Counted from the first letter of the stretch, positions 14,404 to 26,729 are shown. The stretch: 64,000 nucleotides of DNA from Gymnorhina tibicen (GCA_013399875.1 VXAZ01009477.1:62001-126000), one strand, 5' to 3'. Numbers and translations: made by a program. Notes: generated by a model not told the origin, from the sequence alone.

Positions 14404-14452
14404 TAGAATCATAGAATATGAGTTGGAAGGGACCCATGAGGATCACCTTCTG
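14404..14452 (-). mobile_element. short CR1 3'-terminal fragment
   Basis: About 50 nt on the + strand reading AGAATCATAGAATATGAGTT followed by GGAAGGGACCCATGAGGATCA, which is the reverse complement of a CR1 3' terminus. It lies about 330 nt beyond the larger minus-strand CR1 copy and has its own terminal ATCATAGAAT repeat, so it is probably a separate, heavily 5'-truncated insertion. Confidence 0.8.
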
Positions 14453-14649
14453 CTTCATTCCTTGGGAGAAGAGTGAAGAAATAAACACTGAAAAAATTAG
14501 TGGTTTCAATGAAGCAGATTAATTGAGACAGACTAGCTGATTGGAATGCTCTCTAAGGCAGAGTGTAACACGTGGATATTTAAACATCGTTGCCATTGTC
14601 TGAAATACACATGGGAATATGACTTTACAGATTATAACTTGCATGTGTG

Positions 14650-14698
14650 GATATATACACACACATACATAAATGCAGACGTACACACACACACACGT
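14650..14698. repeat. (CA)n-rich microsatellite
   Basis: An interrupted CA/TA run: ATATATACACACACATACAT, then ACACACACACACAC before GTAT. Confidence 0.85.
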
Positions 14699-15214
14699 AT
14701 TATTGTAGTCTAACTCATTTTTCTGTTGTAGACAAGCCCAGAGGGAACAAAATATTCCTAGCTTGGAGATTTCTACATCTGCTTGTCAGGCAGCTATCAA
14801 ACAGAAACAGCATGACTACATAAATCACTGTAAATCAGCACATTTTTCACCAGCACAAAGCTCTCAGCACAGAACCACTTTAGAGTGCACTGCTCCATAG
14901 TTTGTTTGCAGACCTCCCATCCAGCAGCAGGGAAGTCAGACCATTCTATTCAACATCTCACAGTAACCAGATGCAGAATAAAGAAATTACTTTTCAAAGC
15001 TGTAGTCTGCACTAGGCTTTTCCAAGCGAAGCAGTGATGTCTAGCATCCATCTTCTCTCTTCTGCTTTTTTTTCAGGCCCTTTTGGCCTTCAGCCTTCCA
15101 AGATGAGGTGTTAGTGTCCTGTTTCGCAAGCAGTCTTGAACTGTCTTTCGATTCTGGTACATTTTAGATTCTGAAAGTAGTTTTCACTTGGTCAAAGGGA
15201 AAGTCTGTATATCA

Positions 15215-15256
15215 GTTATAAGGGGTCCCTTATAACCCTTATAATAAGGTTATAAG
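15215..15256. repeat. compound inverted repeat
   Basis: GTTATAAGGG (15215-15224) and CCCTTATAAC (15227-15236) are perfect reverse complements separated by 2 nt. A third arm, GGTTATAAG (15248-15256), can pair instead with CTTATAACC at 15229-15237. Confidence 0.85.
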
Positions 15257-18084
15257 TTATTACAAAAAAGTAATAAAATAAAAACCTGTTGTCACAGTGC
15301 CTAAATACTTAGTGTCGGTGGAGGGTATATAGGTCCAGTCAAAATTGAAGGAATCTGTAAATTGAAGAAAGGTTGGTTAAAAAACCTCTGATGAACTATC
15401 CAAATCCATGAAATTAAATGTCTGTCTTTTTTGTAGTCCACAGACTCCAACTTGGTGTTACAGAAAAGGATGGAGGTTCTATCCACAGGCAGAAAAAGTG
15501 GTTTCCTGGTCTTCAGCTTTAGTAAGAAAACTTACATTAGGGCAAATTAAAAATAGGCTTAGCATAGTTATGAGTTATGCTTTATGTACAGCCTGTTTGT
15601 GTTAAGGATGTCTCTACAGGACTGCAAGTATTAGAGACAAGCTAGCCCAAGTTAAAAAAAAAAGCTGGTGAAAACTGCCCTGCCTTGCTCAGATTAATCA
15701 AACAGTGGCATCTGACTAAAGACGAAATCCATAGCTGTGCACTACATTATGAAATGTAGAGTAGAGCATTTCCCATTACTGTTTAACAGGCTTTGAGCCA
15801 GATTCAATAGCTAATCTTTACGCCTCAGCCTAAGTGCTTCTGTTGTCAGCTTTTCTTCCAATCAGAGAGATGTTGGTGTTCCCCATGGCCAGACTGTCAC
15901 ACTGGTCTTTACTCTTCTGCTTTCTTGGACTGGCTGTTTGGCTTGCAGATGTATCCAGTTGTTGGCTCTCTAGCCAAGCGCCATTTTTTTTGCCTTATAC
16001 TCTGTCATTTGCTTAGGTGAAAGGAGAGTTTCTCTGCATTACAGAGGGTGGGTTCACAGATTTGTGCACTGGAAATGCGAAGGTGTTCATGTGACTCAGT
16101 TTTCTGAAGACCTTTCCTGCCCTAGAGATGATGTAGCTGCAGGATGTAGACCAGAGGGAATGACACTGAATCCCTGCATAGGAGTGAACAGTGTAAGGTA
16201 AAGAGAAGGTACGTGTTATGCCATGGCAGTGAGCAAGGTTATATATACATGCTGTCTTGATAATTAGTTTAATAGCACAGTAAGGAAACCATCGAATTCC
16301 TACTCTTAAGGTACTGGAAGAACTTTCTCATTGACTGCAACACATTGCTTGTGGTTGAAGAAATAAGAATCTTGACTGTCCATAGCCCAGATGTGGCATC
16401 ACTGACAAAAAACAAAGCAGAAAGATAAATCAGAGGAAAAAACAGAGCAGAAATATTTTTCCCCAGTTTAAGCAAGATTTCCAGTGTCTACTGCTTCATA
16501 CTCTGAACTTCAGTAACAGAGAGGTGAAAGATCACTGGGACCATCATTGATAAATTTCATCCAGTATGAAGATTCTTTGGTGTGTGACAGTGAAGGAAAA
16601 TAATGGAATTCCATGATGTCTGAAATATATGATAGTAAATAATATTTCAGCAATGCTTATACCTGTCAAGTGGGTACACATATCTAGTGACTTTAGTGAT
16701 TAGGTTTTATTAATAAGGTAAACATAAAATCAAACATTTTTCTGCTATAGCCCCATTATCATTCTTTCTTCTCAGAAATACTACATGAGAATTTAAAGCA
16801 GTGCCTAGTACAGAATAGTAGGCCCCTTGAAACCTGGGTGTTGTAAAGTATAGTGCTTTGGAATGGCTGAAATAAATGATACTAAAATGTAAAGGAGAAG
16901 ATAAGTTACAGCAACTCCAGCTGAGTCATGCCTTTTTAATCTGTGGCATAATTTTTAGTTGAAACCAATTTTTTGAAACATGACTAGGCTGGTTTCTGTG
17001 TCATTAGGGCAAGAACACCTCTCTGTTAAGTGTTTTGCTTTTTAATAGGGTTTAACCATAATTGTCCAGTTTGTGCTGGTTGTTCAAAGTAATTCCATCT
17101 CAGGTTGGTCAACTATTGTTGGCCTAATTTCAGTCATTACCAGCATTCAACAGAAATGCTGCTTTAAGCTTGTCTTTCAGTGAATCACATGTTTGTACAA
17201 TAACACATTTGTTTGTTAAATGAATTCAAAGACAGAAATAGATGAGCCAATATTGAGAGTGAGTCACTTTCTAGTCCATATTGAACCATTTTTCTCTCTC
17301 TCTAAACTGCCCTATTTTAATCAAAAGGACTATTTTCTCTGGAAAGTACAGCTCTAAGATGTGCACCAGTGTGATCCCAGCTTTTCTGTCACTGACTGTG
17401 CTTGTTCCTGTTTGAACAAATAGCAAATCTCATGAGAAATTCCATGGCCCCTCCTTGCTTCAGCATTAGTTTTTGATTAGTTTATCAATTCCTTTGGCTA
17501 TGTGAGCAAGCAATACTGATTTTGACTTGTATCATCTTATACTGCTGTAGTAAAGATGACAATGAAGTATTTTCCAAATGTCAATCACATACTTTCTGTA
17601 TGTTTTTTTCTAAGTACATTTGCTAGTCTCTCTTGCATGCTGTCTTTCCTTACACTTGCTTGCCTTTTTGTCCTTCCTGCTCTTAAATCCCTCAGTTATA
17701 TGAGGTTGGTGGAAATTGTTTAAATGTACAACCCAAATTCTCCAGTGAGGTTTGGCTAACCAATAAGCTATTCAAGTGGTTTTGTCTCCCGGGTATGTCT
17801 TCATCCTCTGCTTTTCCAGGTTGCTTGAATATCCTTGAACCCTTAATTTGCCCTAATCTCCTCTAAGGCTTTGAAATAATAAAATACTTAAATAAAACTC
17901 TTTGGATAAATGCCCTTTAAAATACAGCTTTATCTGTGAACTATCATGCTCTCAAGGGAGTGGATTTTGTTCCTCAGACAATTAAGGGGATTTTCTGTCC
18001 ACAGTGTTACTGTCAGGCATACCCATCTTAACTCCTGCAACAGCTCAAAACAGAACAAATGAGGAAACTCTGGGAGAAAAGTGG

Positions 18085-18270
18085 TTCAGAGGCTAGACTG
18101 CTGCTGTGTGTGGTTTTGTTCTGGTGCCTGGGTTCAGTCCCCTGACCTGCTGCATGATTTTCTGTGGGTCATGAAGCCTTCCTGTGCTTTTGAAAACTAA
18201 TTCTTTGCTCAACAGGGATTTTGCTGAGGATAAATTAAGGGTGGCAAAGTGCCTAGCCATTACAGAGAGG
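18085..18270 (+). mobile_element. diverged MIR-like SINE
   Basis: A fuller MIR-like copy: GGTTCAGAGGCTAGACTGCT at the 5' side, GTGCCTGGGTTCAGTCCC, CTGCTGCATGATTTTCTGTG, GGTCATGAAGCCTTCCTGTG and a 3' part GAGGATAAATTAAG with GCAAAGTGCCTAG. The order and spacing follow the MIR consensus from head to tail. Confidence 0.7.
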
Positions 18271-20184
18271 TAGTCTTCTATGCTCAGAAAGGCTGTACCA
18301 GATCCTTACTTCACAAAACAGAAAGAGGGAGATCACTTGATTTGCCATCACCAAATCCACAGAGGAGGTCAGAGGCAAAGCAGAGGACTGGATCCAGTTT
18401 TTTTGCCCAGGGCCCCATGTGATCCATTTTTCATTGAGAAGTCCTTTTCACAGTCCTAGGTAGGCCTAATCTCAGAGTCCTGCAGATGACTTCCAGGCAA
18501 GAAAGGGAAGCTTGGAAGACCTCAGAGGGCTCCCACAGTGCAGCTCATCAGGGCACCCAGGCAAGCCCTGGAGACCAACATGACTGGAGGTTGTTCAGAG
18601 CCATGGATGCCTGTTTTCACTGTTGCTCATTGTGCAGGTAAAGGGAGATGACTTCAGTTTTTCTCCCTTCCCACTCAGCTCAGCTAATTATTAATTTCTA
18701 TTGGCAAGAAGGATCTGCAAAATAATAATGAAATGGGGAGAAAGAAAAATCTGTCCTCCACTTCTGGAACTCTGAGCTAGATTTCATGGAGAAGGATTTG
18801 GGGTTTGTGTGTAATTTGTGAATAATTTGCTTCTGAAGTTAATTATTCCTAAAAGTGAAAAATTGCTCAAAAATCCCCCCCCAAACATTGGTGAAATGAA
18901 GCTTTCTTTTTTATCTTAGTGTGCCACTAAAATATAAAAATTCTGGTAAAAGTCCAACCATATGACTACCATTCTAAAGTGATACCTTTGAGATAATCTC
19001 TCCATTTTCATACAGGCTCTCCAGAAAGATATCTGTATTTCCTCATGTTAAGTGATAGGAAATGCAAATAGACCACAGTTTAAGTATGAAGATTATGGAG
19101 ATTTATAACTCTCTTTATATATCTCTTATGTGTAATAAAATGCAGGGGAACTATACATAGCAATCTTTTAAAAACTTTTTAATCCCCAATGCTACTCTTT
19201 GTCCTCTTTTTTTTTCCCTTGAAATTTTCCTCCTCCTAATTTTAGTTTCTCATCTGAAGTTCAAAATTTTCTCTACCGGAGGTTTGTAATGATGAAGTAG
19301 CACCAATGAAAACAGGCCTTTAGCTGGATGAAGACCTTTTCTTGGCACCTCCTGATGCTTGGGAGAATGATTACCTTCTGGTAGCTGTATGCCTTGCTTA
19401 ATTTTGTGCTTGTTCAGAAGAAGCAGAAGGATAGAGAAATTCATGTGAGCACTTACTGAGTTCACCTCCTCCTAGTCTCAGCTTTTCAACAGCTCAGAAG
19501 ATAATGTAATATCTTTTCATCTTTGTTTTTGGCTGGCATGTAGCGGCATCAGATCCAATTAGGTTTTTTTTGGCAGCATGTTTCAGGGCAAGAAGCTCCT
19601 TCTTTTCACAGTGCCAAGGATGATGTCAAACTCACGAGCCTTGCAGTCTTGGCAGTGGAGGGATGAACGATTAGGTCGGGTTCAGTGTGGCTTTGTGTCA
19701 AAACTAGAAAGAGGTACACTGAAATCCACAATGAGAATATTTATGTTAAAAATCCTACTGGGGTCTTAGAATAGACTTTTCAGCTTGTCATTGTAGAATA
19801 ATTAGTACATATGTAATAAAATAGACAAGCATCCATTGCTGTCTCATTTTTGTTGTGAAGAATGTTTCTGCCATCATCATTTTTGCTTCAAAACCTCCCA
19901 AGTTGCTGTTTTGAGATTCATAATGATCGAAAGAGATTCAGAGACTTCCTAATTGTGATACTGGATTTAGTGTATGTTATGGAGATGTTGCAGTCACTGC
20001 CATTTCACAGCAGCAGCACAATAACCTCAGATATAACAAGTCGGCTAGGATTTGAATAGACTGAAAAGGCAGAACTTCTTTTTAGTGCTGGGTAATATTT
20101 GTATGTGTTTGCTGGGGAAGGGAACCACAGAGCAGTTTTCACATGGAAATAGCATTCCTACAGCTTTAATTTTTTTTTTTCTAG

Positions 20185-20356
20185 TTTTTGAGAGTGGACC
20201 AAGACAAAGACAGAGAATGCAGCCTGGACTGTGCAGGTTCCCCTCAGAAATCACTCTGTGCTTCTGATGGAAGAACTTTTCTGTCCCGGTGTGAATTTCA
20301 ACGAGCAAAATGCAAAGACCCTCAGCTGGAAATAGCCTACCGAGGCAACTGCAAAG
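20185..20356 (+). CDS. SMOC2: SMOC2 exon 2: Kazal/follistatin-like domain
   Basis: This 172-nt exon encodes 57 residues plus one base of a split codon. It begins FLRVDQDKD and ends AYRGNCK. Six cysteines, at exon residues 12, 16, 25, 36, 43 and 56, have Kazal spacing, and the core CASDGRTFLSRCEF matches the conserved Kazal CGSDGxTYxNxCxF pattern. In SMOC proteins this follistatin-like module follows the signal peptide and lies extracellularly. No clear protease-inhibitor role is established for it. The acceptor is poly-T then TAG and the donor is AAAG|GTGAGA, both strong. The exon starts in phase 0 and ends in phase 1; the trailing G joins AT of exon 3 to give Asp. Differences from human as remembered are conservative (KDRECS for KDKDCS, QKS for QKP). 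Confidence 0.96.
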
Positions 20357-20756
20357 GTGAGAAAATCAAAGTTTCCCTTGACCATAATGAAAAATAATAG
20401 ACCCTAAAATAGTGTTTGAAATGCCTGTGAATTGAAAACCAGGAGTGCTGGACTTGAAGAGTTTTCTAAAAGAAAGTGGGTTGAAATCAATCCTGTTGTT
20501 TCTATAACAATAAGCCATCTAAAGATAGATGAACCTTCATCAAAAGTGTGACTCCCACACCCACTTATTTTACAGTAAGTCACTATTACAGAAATTGCAT
20601 GGCTAGGTCCTTGTTCTGAAGGACCATATCACTGGCAAGTTCAGAGAAACTCTTATGGTTGTTGTCTTGCAAGGTTTCTTGTCTGCTACAATTTGGTATT
20701 TTGAGTTTGAGATGGTCAAATTAAGTCTTTTATTTCCTAACTGCAATCATGTAGTG

Positions 20757-20784
20757 TGGTGGGGGTGGTGGTGGTAGGGTGGGT
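20757..20784 (+). repeat. G-rich (GGT)n tract in intron 2
   Basis: GGTGGGGGTGGTGGTGGTAG followed by GGTGGG, about 400 nt after the exon 2 donor. It lies on the transcribed RNA strand and could form a two-tier quadruplex. Confidence 0.7.
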
Positions 20785-21710
20785 TGAGTGTAAAAAGGCA
20801 GAAAACAAAAAGAGCTTTGCAATGCGTAGAGCCCTCACAGGCCATTCCCGCCTATGTCACCCACTCTTTTACTTCTGATCTTTGTTTAGAGAAATTGGGC
20901 AACATGCAACCCTACAAAATAGCCACAGTTAAATCTTTTAACTTTTAGAGTAGTGTGGTACTAGACAATGCAGTTCCTTACTGGAGTGTAGGGTGATTCC
21001 CAACACAATGATCTTTCTAAATGTAAGAATAGCAGTGGTCGTAAAGATTTACTTTCCCTTTCTGTCTGTCCTAAAGAAAGTGGCAGGGAGTGGAGGTGGG
21101 GAGTGGGGGAAAGAAAACCCCAGGGACCACACCAATTCAACCTCTAGGAGGCAATTTTCCACATCATCTCTCTCCATTAGCTCCTGCAAACCTCTGAAGC
21201 ATCAAGACTGCTTCAAAGAGAGACATTCTGTCTCATCTTCTGCCTGGATGAAACAGTATCCTCATTCTTCAACCCTTTCATAGTAAACCATTGTGTTACG
21301 TGATGGATCTATTTACTATGGTGAACAAGGATAACATAATGAAGCTACCTGAGCCAAAGCTTTTGTTACACTCATGAACAACAGAGACAATTATTGTGCC
21401 CTTGGTATTTGTTCATTTTATACATTAGAGCTTTATGGAAATTAGTTCTGAGTGTTTTTCTTTATTGTTTTTTATACCATATTGAAGAGGTCATCTGCAA
21501 GAAGTTTTCTTCATTAAGATGAGAATTGCTCTACTGAAGGTTTCCTCATTGATGCTGTCAAATTTTTCTTCAGTCAACAGCTGCAATTTGGAGAAGTGCT
21601 CATTTGCTGTGTATTTATTAATGCATAGAGTGTCAGTACAATTGTAGAAATGGAATTAGACACCTTAGACACCTTAAGTCTTGCTGATAGCAGGTACACA
21701 TCATGTTCTC

Positions 21711-21741
21711 ATCAATCAAATGTTTTTTTCCTTTGATTGAT
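21711..21741. repeat. perfect 10-bp inverted repeat, 11-nt loop
   Basis: ATCAATCAAA (21711-21720) and TTTGATTGAT (21732-21741) are exact reverse complements around a T-rich loop. Confidence 0.85.
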
Positions 21742-22187
21742 AATGGGCAGATATTTGCCAATAATTTACTTGGTCAATATCAGCAAGAGACCAATGCTCT
21801 TGTGATTTTACATTTTCATAGTATTTCTTATTCAGTAAAGCAGTCTTAAATTTTGAAGTGACCGATGTCTTTATTCCTACTTATGGCTGCAATCATCAGA
21901 AATATTTCAGGCAGTAAAAACAAGTTTTAAAGAAGGAAAAGATGATTCCTTGGCCTAGCTGCAGTTTCAGTTTTAGCATTGCTAGGGCTAATTCTATCAG
22001 TCATATCAAACATTCTGAAGGAGCTGAGGAAGTCCTCTGATTAAGACTTTTTGAGCCAGTTGCTTTTGAGTGGTGAAATTTGTTGTTGCAGGTGATGCTT
22101 GATCAAAAAGCAGAGGGTTGTTTTACTAAGGCTAACCAAAAAGTGATGGTTTCATTAGAGAACATCTTTCAAGGTTTCAGAATTTAC

Positions 22188-22210
22188 TTTCATTCCATGT
22201 AGGAATGAAA
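22188..22210. repeat. perfect 9-bp inverted repeat, 5-nt loop
   Basis: TTTCATTCC (22188-22196) and GGAATGAAA (22202-22210) flank ATGTA. Confidence 0.85.
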
Positions 22211-23021
22211 ACAGATCCTATTGGAAGTGTTTGTCTGTACCCCTGAAAAAACAGACACCCACCCTAACTCCCCATTAAGGCATTGGTTTTGAAACAAGTT
22301 TTGAGCTTGCAGGTAAAAGGGAAAGAAACACACATGTTTTCATGTGGATGTTCTGAAGGGAGAAAAGAGATGATTCCTGGTATAGACTTCACAACTTTGA
22401 ATCAGTGCTGTGATAATCATCCACCATTGGTCAAAAAAGGCAGTCTTAAGTTTGTCTCCTCCTGTCTTCTGAAAAAAAATCCTTGTTCACCTGACAAAAA
22501 TCTTCTCTGACAACTAAATATTTCCAGGTACCGTTTTAATTAATTTAATGGTGACTAGCTCTTTGTTTGGTTCAATCTATTCAGTAGAAATCTAAAGACC
22601 TTGACAGTTTATGTTGACAGCCTTTTGGAATAATTTTGAGTCCATCATTTCTTGTTTATATATTCAGAACTATGATTTCTTTTTTACATCCACAAAGAAT
22701 TTTGAACAACTACCAGACTGATGTCTGCTTTCTTTGTTCTTTTTTTCTTGAAAAAGCCAATTTTAGATTGACTCTTTTCTCTCTTTCTCACCTGTTCTCA
22801 ACATTTTTCTCATCTATTTGGTTTTGAACACTTAAATTACAAAGGGATAGTTTGCTATGTGTGTGCTTGCTTTCCTTTCTAATTCAAGTTTCATTCACAG
22901 CAAGAGTGTTCAGCCAAGGCAATTCTTTAGCATTGCAAAGGAAACCATTTTTAGATCCTAGATCTTGAAAGATCACAGTAATATGGCAGCATTTAAACAA
23001 TTTTTTCCCTTGTACTTCTAG

Positions 23022-23441
23022 TTCCCGATGACTGCAGCAGAGAACAAAACAGTTTAAACAAACCTGAAAATGAATTAACCCTGAACCTTCCCTTCATTTC
23101 TGAGAGACAACCCACCTGTAACAAAATCAGCATCAAAATAGACTGTTCTGATAGCTTTTTTTTTCTGAAGACATAATTTCATAACTTTTTTAAGTCCACT
23201 TCCAACACACATTGCTGGAATCCATTGCTAAGCTTGGAAATACCATAAGAAGTTAAAATCTTATAAAATTTCCAGCCTACCTTTGGAGATTCTAAGATCT
23301 CAAATAATCTGTGTACACTGTAGATGAACATCCACATTTTTGGATACTTTTCCAAACAAAATCTTAACTCTGAAGTTCTGGAGATTTGCCACTTGCTTGA
23401 CACAGACGTTTACTGTGCAACGAGATTACCGATCTAATAAA
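23022..23441 (+). other. SMOC2: candidate alternative terminal exon in intron 2 (unproven)
   Basis: A long pyrimidine tract and ACTTCTAG end at 23021, a good acceptor context. Joined in phase 1 to the trailing G of exon 2, the frame stays open for 50 codons (starting V-P-D-D-C-S) to a TAA at 23174-23176. An AATAAA lies at 23436-23441 and is followed within 10-40 nt by GT-rich stretches, as expected downstream of a cleavage site. If used, this would give a short secreted protein with only the Kazal module and a 50-residue tail containing three cysteines. I do not recognise the tail, and each of these signals occurs often by chance in AT-rich introns. Confidence 0.2.
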
Positions 23442-25071
23442 GAAATGTGTGTTGGCAGCTGAGAAATACTGCTTGTGTTGGGAGGACTGTTAAAATATCA
23501 CCTGTGATGGGGATCAACCACATGCACACAGAAGTGCTTCATAGTAAATCTGGCCCAGTAAAGCCAAAGGAACAAAACATACAAGAAGTGGAAAAGCAAT
23601 ATAATTGCTTTTAAACTGCTCAGAAAACACAGACACTATGTCTGCACAAATTAATTAGGCAGTGCAAGGAGACAGTATGAGCACCGCGCAGGTAAGGTGG
23701 TGAGTGCTCCCTGTTGCATTTTGGGCACTGGCCAGCTATGCTTTCCTGAGGATGGTATCTATGTGGTTCAGGGAAAAGACGGGCCAGAGACTGTTCCCAG
23801 CAGGCAGCATGTACAGAGGTGCATTCTTTTACAGGTTTAAGGCTCTTCAGCTTTTCTTTTTTTGTTTCTTCTTCCAGTTCTCTTCTTGTTTCTTAAATAG
23901 TATTAAGAATAATCATTTCATTTCTCAGTTTGTTTTTCAGTGAATGTACCTGTGGCCAGTAATTGGGGCCCTGGAGACTAATATTTTGAATGTATTAAGC
24001 AAGAGGCTCAGTAATAATATTTGGTATTCCGACATCATGATCAATGAAAAAACAAATTCATATGTACCATCTTGCCAGTGTACCTCTGCCCTAACACAGA
24101 ATTCTTAAAATATCCCAGCTGAGGTACTTGGATTTTGTGAGTTCTCTACCAGTACTTCACTAAAATAAGACTTCTCTAATGGCTGGAGTTTTGATACAAA
24201 TTGTCAATCACTATAAAATTTCCACTGCCAGCTCACATCACATTTCCTTACTTCACTATCATCATGTAACAGCAACCTGGGTTTACAAGCAACTGCTAAA
24301 CTGGATTTGCACAAATTTCTGAGTGGCCCTTACTGAAAATGGCAGTGTAGGAGCTTTACACAGTGATATTTAATTTCTGAGGGGTTTGGAATTTAATCTG
24401 GCTAACACTGAGTATATATTCAGTATTTGCAGAGGTGGCCCCAGCAATGACTTAGTGCTTTGTGAGTACACCAAGGGGAGCCATCACATAGAGTAGTGTC
24501 ATTGTTATTCTGTAGCTATGTAGATCCCCTTTCTCCATTGGAAACACTAGGTAGATCATGTTTAGCTTAATTCATGTATGGTATTTAAAAGAGCCTCACT
24601 GTTTAAAAATGCTGTTCTTTTATGAGCTATCATAGATATGACAAAAGGTAGTACCTTCATTCTCACAAGTCACATAAAGAACCAAACCACATCAAAATAT
24701 GAGTGAAATTTCTCATAAAACAGGTATTTTACTATTTGCTTTCCTTAAAGAAAATAATGCTAGCATTTGTTTCTTTAAAGTAGGGCTTTCAGGAATAGAG
24801 AAAAGTTTCACTCATTTAAACTATTAGTACAATGAGTTAATGAATGGATTAAAAGCATGCTTAGATAAATTGAAATTTCTGCCTTTGGATAAACACACTA
24901 ATTGGATTTTTGCTTTGTGAAGAGAATGAAGGCATTGCTGGGCAGTAGTTGTTTTGAGACCACAAGTTAATCTTGGTCCCATAATTAATGAATCCAGGCA
25001 TAATTTGGAGAAACATTACTGTTGACTGTTAGCTAAAGAACTGGGTTGTAAATGCTGGACGTGGTTTCTGA

Positions 25072-25290
25072 GTGCACACCTTTTCCAGAATTCCCATGGA
25101 GGCTGCCATCCAGCTCAGGTTTGCCTGTGAGCCAGGCGGGTGTGAGCTTGACGTGTGCTCACGGTGCCTGAGCATGTCCCTTAGCTCAGAGTGTGGGCAG
25201 GGACCTTGTCTTGGCCAGTGCACCTGCTGCCTGGAAGGCAGCCCTGTGGGATGTGTTTGGGAGGTAGAACACGCTCCCAAGGTGTTTCTT
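25072..25290. other. GC-rich block of unknown origin in intron 2
   Basis: A 220-nt GC-rich stretch in AT-rich intron. It is open on both strands for more than 80 codons and, on the + strand, reads as a cysteine-rich peptide with about a dozen Cys, but the spacing matches no family I know. No start, splice or poly(A) context supports a gene. Confidence 0.3.
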
Positions 25291-25458
25291 TTGGAGAGAG
25301 AAAAAAGTAGTGAGTGGGTATGGTTCTTTTCCTAACTGAAGTGAATGAAAGTGGGACTGGACTAAGGTGTCAGTCTTTATAAAAATAAACCTGAGTGAAC
25401 AGAGTGAGACCTTGCACAGTCTGTACATTGAAAACAGGACAGTTTTCACATGTCCTCA

Positions 25459-25497
25459 CCTCTCCCTTCTCTCCTCTCCCTTTTCTTTTTTCTTCTC
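25459..25497 (+). repeat. 39-nt uninterrupted pyrimidine tract
   Basis: Only C and T from 25459 to 25497, of CTCTCC and TTTTC character, shortly before an A9 run near 25511. Typical of H-DNA-prone low-complexity sequence. Confidence 0.85.
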
Positions 25498-26729
25498 ATC
25501 TTTTATGGGGGAAAAAAAAAGTGATGTAGGTTTTTTCATTATTTTGAAAAATATATTAAAAAAATAATATATTGAGAAGTGGTACTAGCTTTGGGATTTT
25601 TGAAAATAAACCTTACCGGGGGAAAACTGATTATAGGGCAGATTTTTGTCTTAAATTACTTTTAGCTAGAAGCTGACTCCTCCTTTTTCAGACGTATTTT
25701 CTCACTGTAGACACTGTGTTTAATCTGTAGGATGACTGCAAGTTTCCAGACTGTGATGCTGGCAATCCTGATAGAAACACTTGTCAGCCCCGACCTCATT
25801 TTGGTTTTGAGTCTTCATTTATATTATGTTTCAAGATGTTACACATCAAGCCATTGTAGTAAAAGTGTTGAAAAATAAAACATTCAACATCTTGGTGAAA
25901 AAGGTATCTATATATAGAAGTTACAGCTTGTGTTATCTCTGAAAGCAAGTGGAGTTGGCTTCTGATTATACTTTCTAGGAAGTATTTAATGGCGATCAAT
26001 AAAGTTTTAAGTACATTTGGAATACTTTTTTGTGGAATATCCTTTGCTCTTTTAAATGTGTCTAGTGGTACTTAGAACACAGGACAAGTAATACTGGAAT
26101 AGTATCCACAGTTTCCTGGAGATGGAATTTATCTCTTTTTAAAATTCTCAATTTTTATTGATAATATTTATCCAAGCAGAATTTGCTAAAGCCAGACTGC
26201 AGAGAAATACGGCATTTAAGAGCATTCTTATGTACAAAAAATGGGTCTTCATAAAATCAAATATGCACTACAGCAATTTGATTTGAAAGTAACCTTTTGG
26301 GGGTTTTTTGGTGGAGTTTTCATTTCTGCTCGTATATTTCCAGTTTTAGTTTCAGACCTCATATAAAAATGAACGTCCTAAAAAAAGTGAAGTAGAGAGT
26401 GCTGAAACAATAATACTGCACTGAAGACTAGGAACCACAAACAGTTGCAAGCCTTCTCAGGTTTTTAGTGCAAGAATAGGTAAACTAGACTTCTCCAAAC
26501 TGCTCTGCTCAGAAAGCTAATGCCAAAGTAGCCTTTGGCATCTAAAAAATCAGAAACCTGTTGCTTGAGTTTTTCTTGAAGTATTTGATTCAGTTCTAAT
26601 CAGACTGTATCTCTCCAAATGCGACTGTTAGCAAACTGAAGTAGTGTGCCAAGAGGGAATCCAGCATAGCATTCCTTATTTTATCTTAGAGCTTAGATAT
26701 CTAAATTACTGTGTGGTTGCAAAGTGTGG

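Larger units (their letters stand above)
1..20184 (+). other. SMOC2: intron 1 of SMOC2 (3' part)
   Basis: AT-rich non-coding sequence upstream of the Kazal exon. I saw no exon with a signal peptide and no CpG-rich promoter-like stretch, so exon 1 is inferred to be further upstream. Apart from three CR1 pieces, two MIR-like SINEs, an older repeat remnant, a (CA)-rich microsatellite and inverted repeats listed separately, it holds only short open frames with no recognisable domain. It ends in a strong acceptor: a run of T followed by CTAG at 20181-20184. Confidence 0.8.

Noticed and set aside
1..20184. SMOC2 exon 1 or promoter/CpG island
   Set aside because: No signal-peptide-like exon followed by a donor and no CpG-dense region were seen; the sequence is AT-rich throughout.
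21085..21125. G-quadruplex in intron 2
   Set aside because: Runs of GGG and longer are present but two of the loops are too long for a confident three-tier quadruplex.
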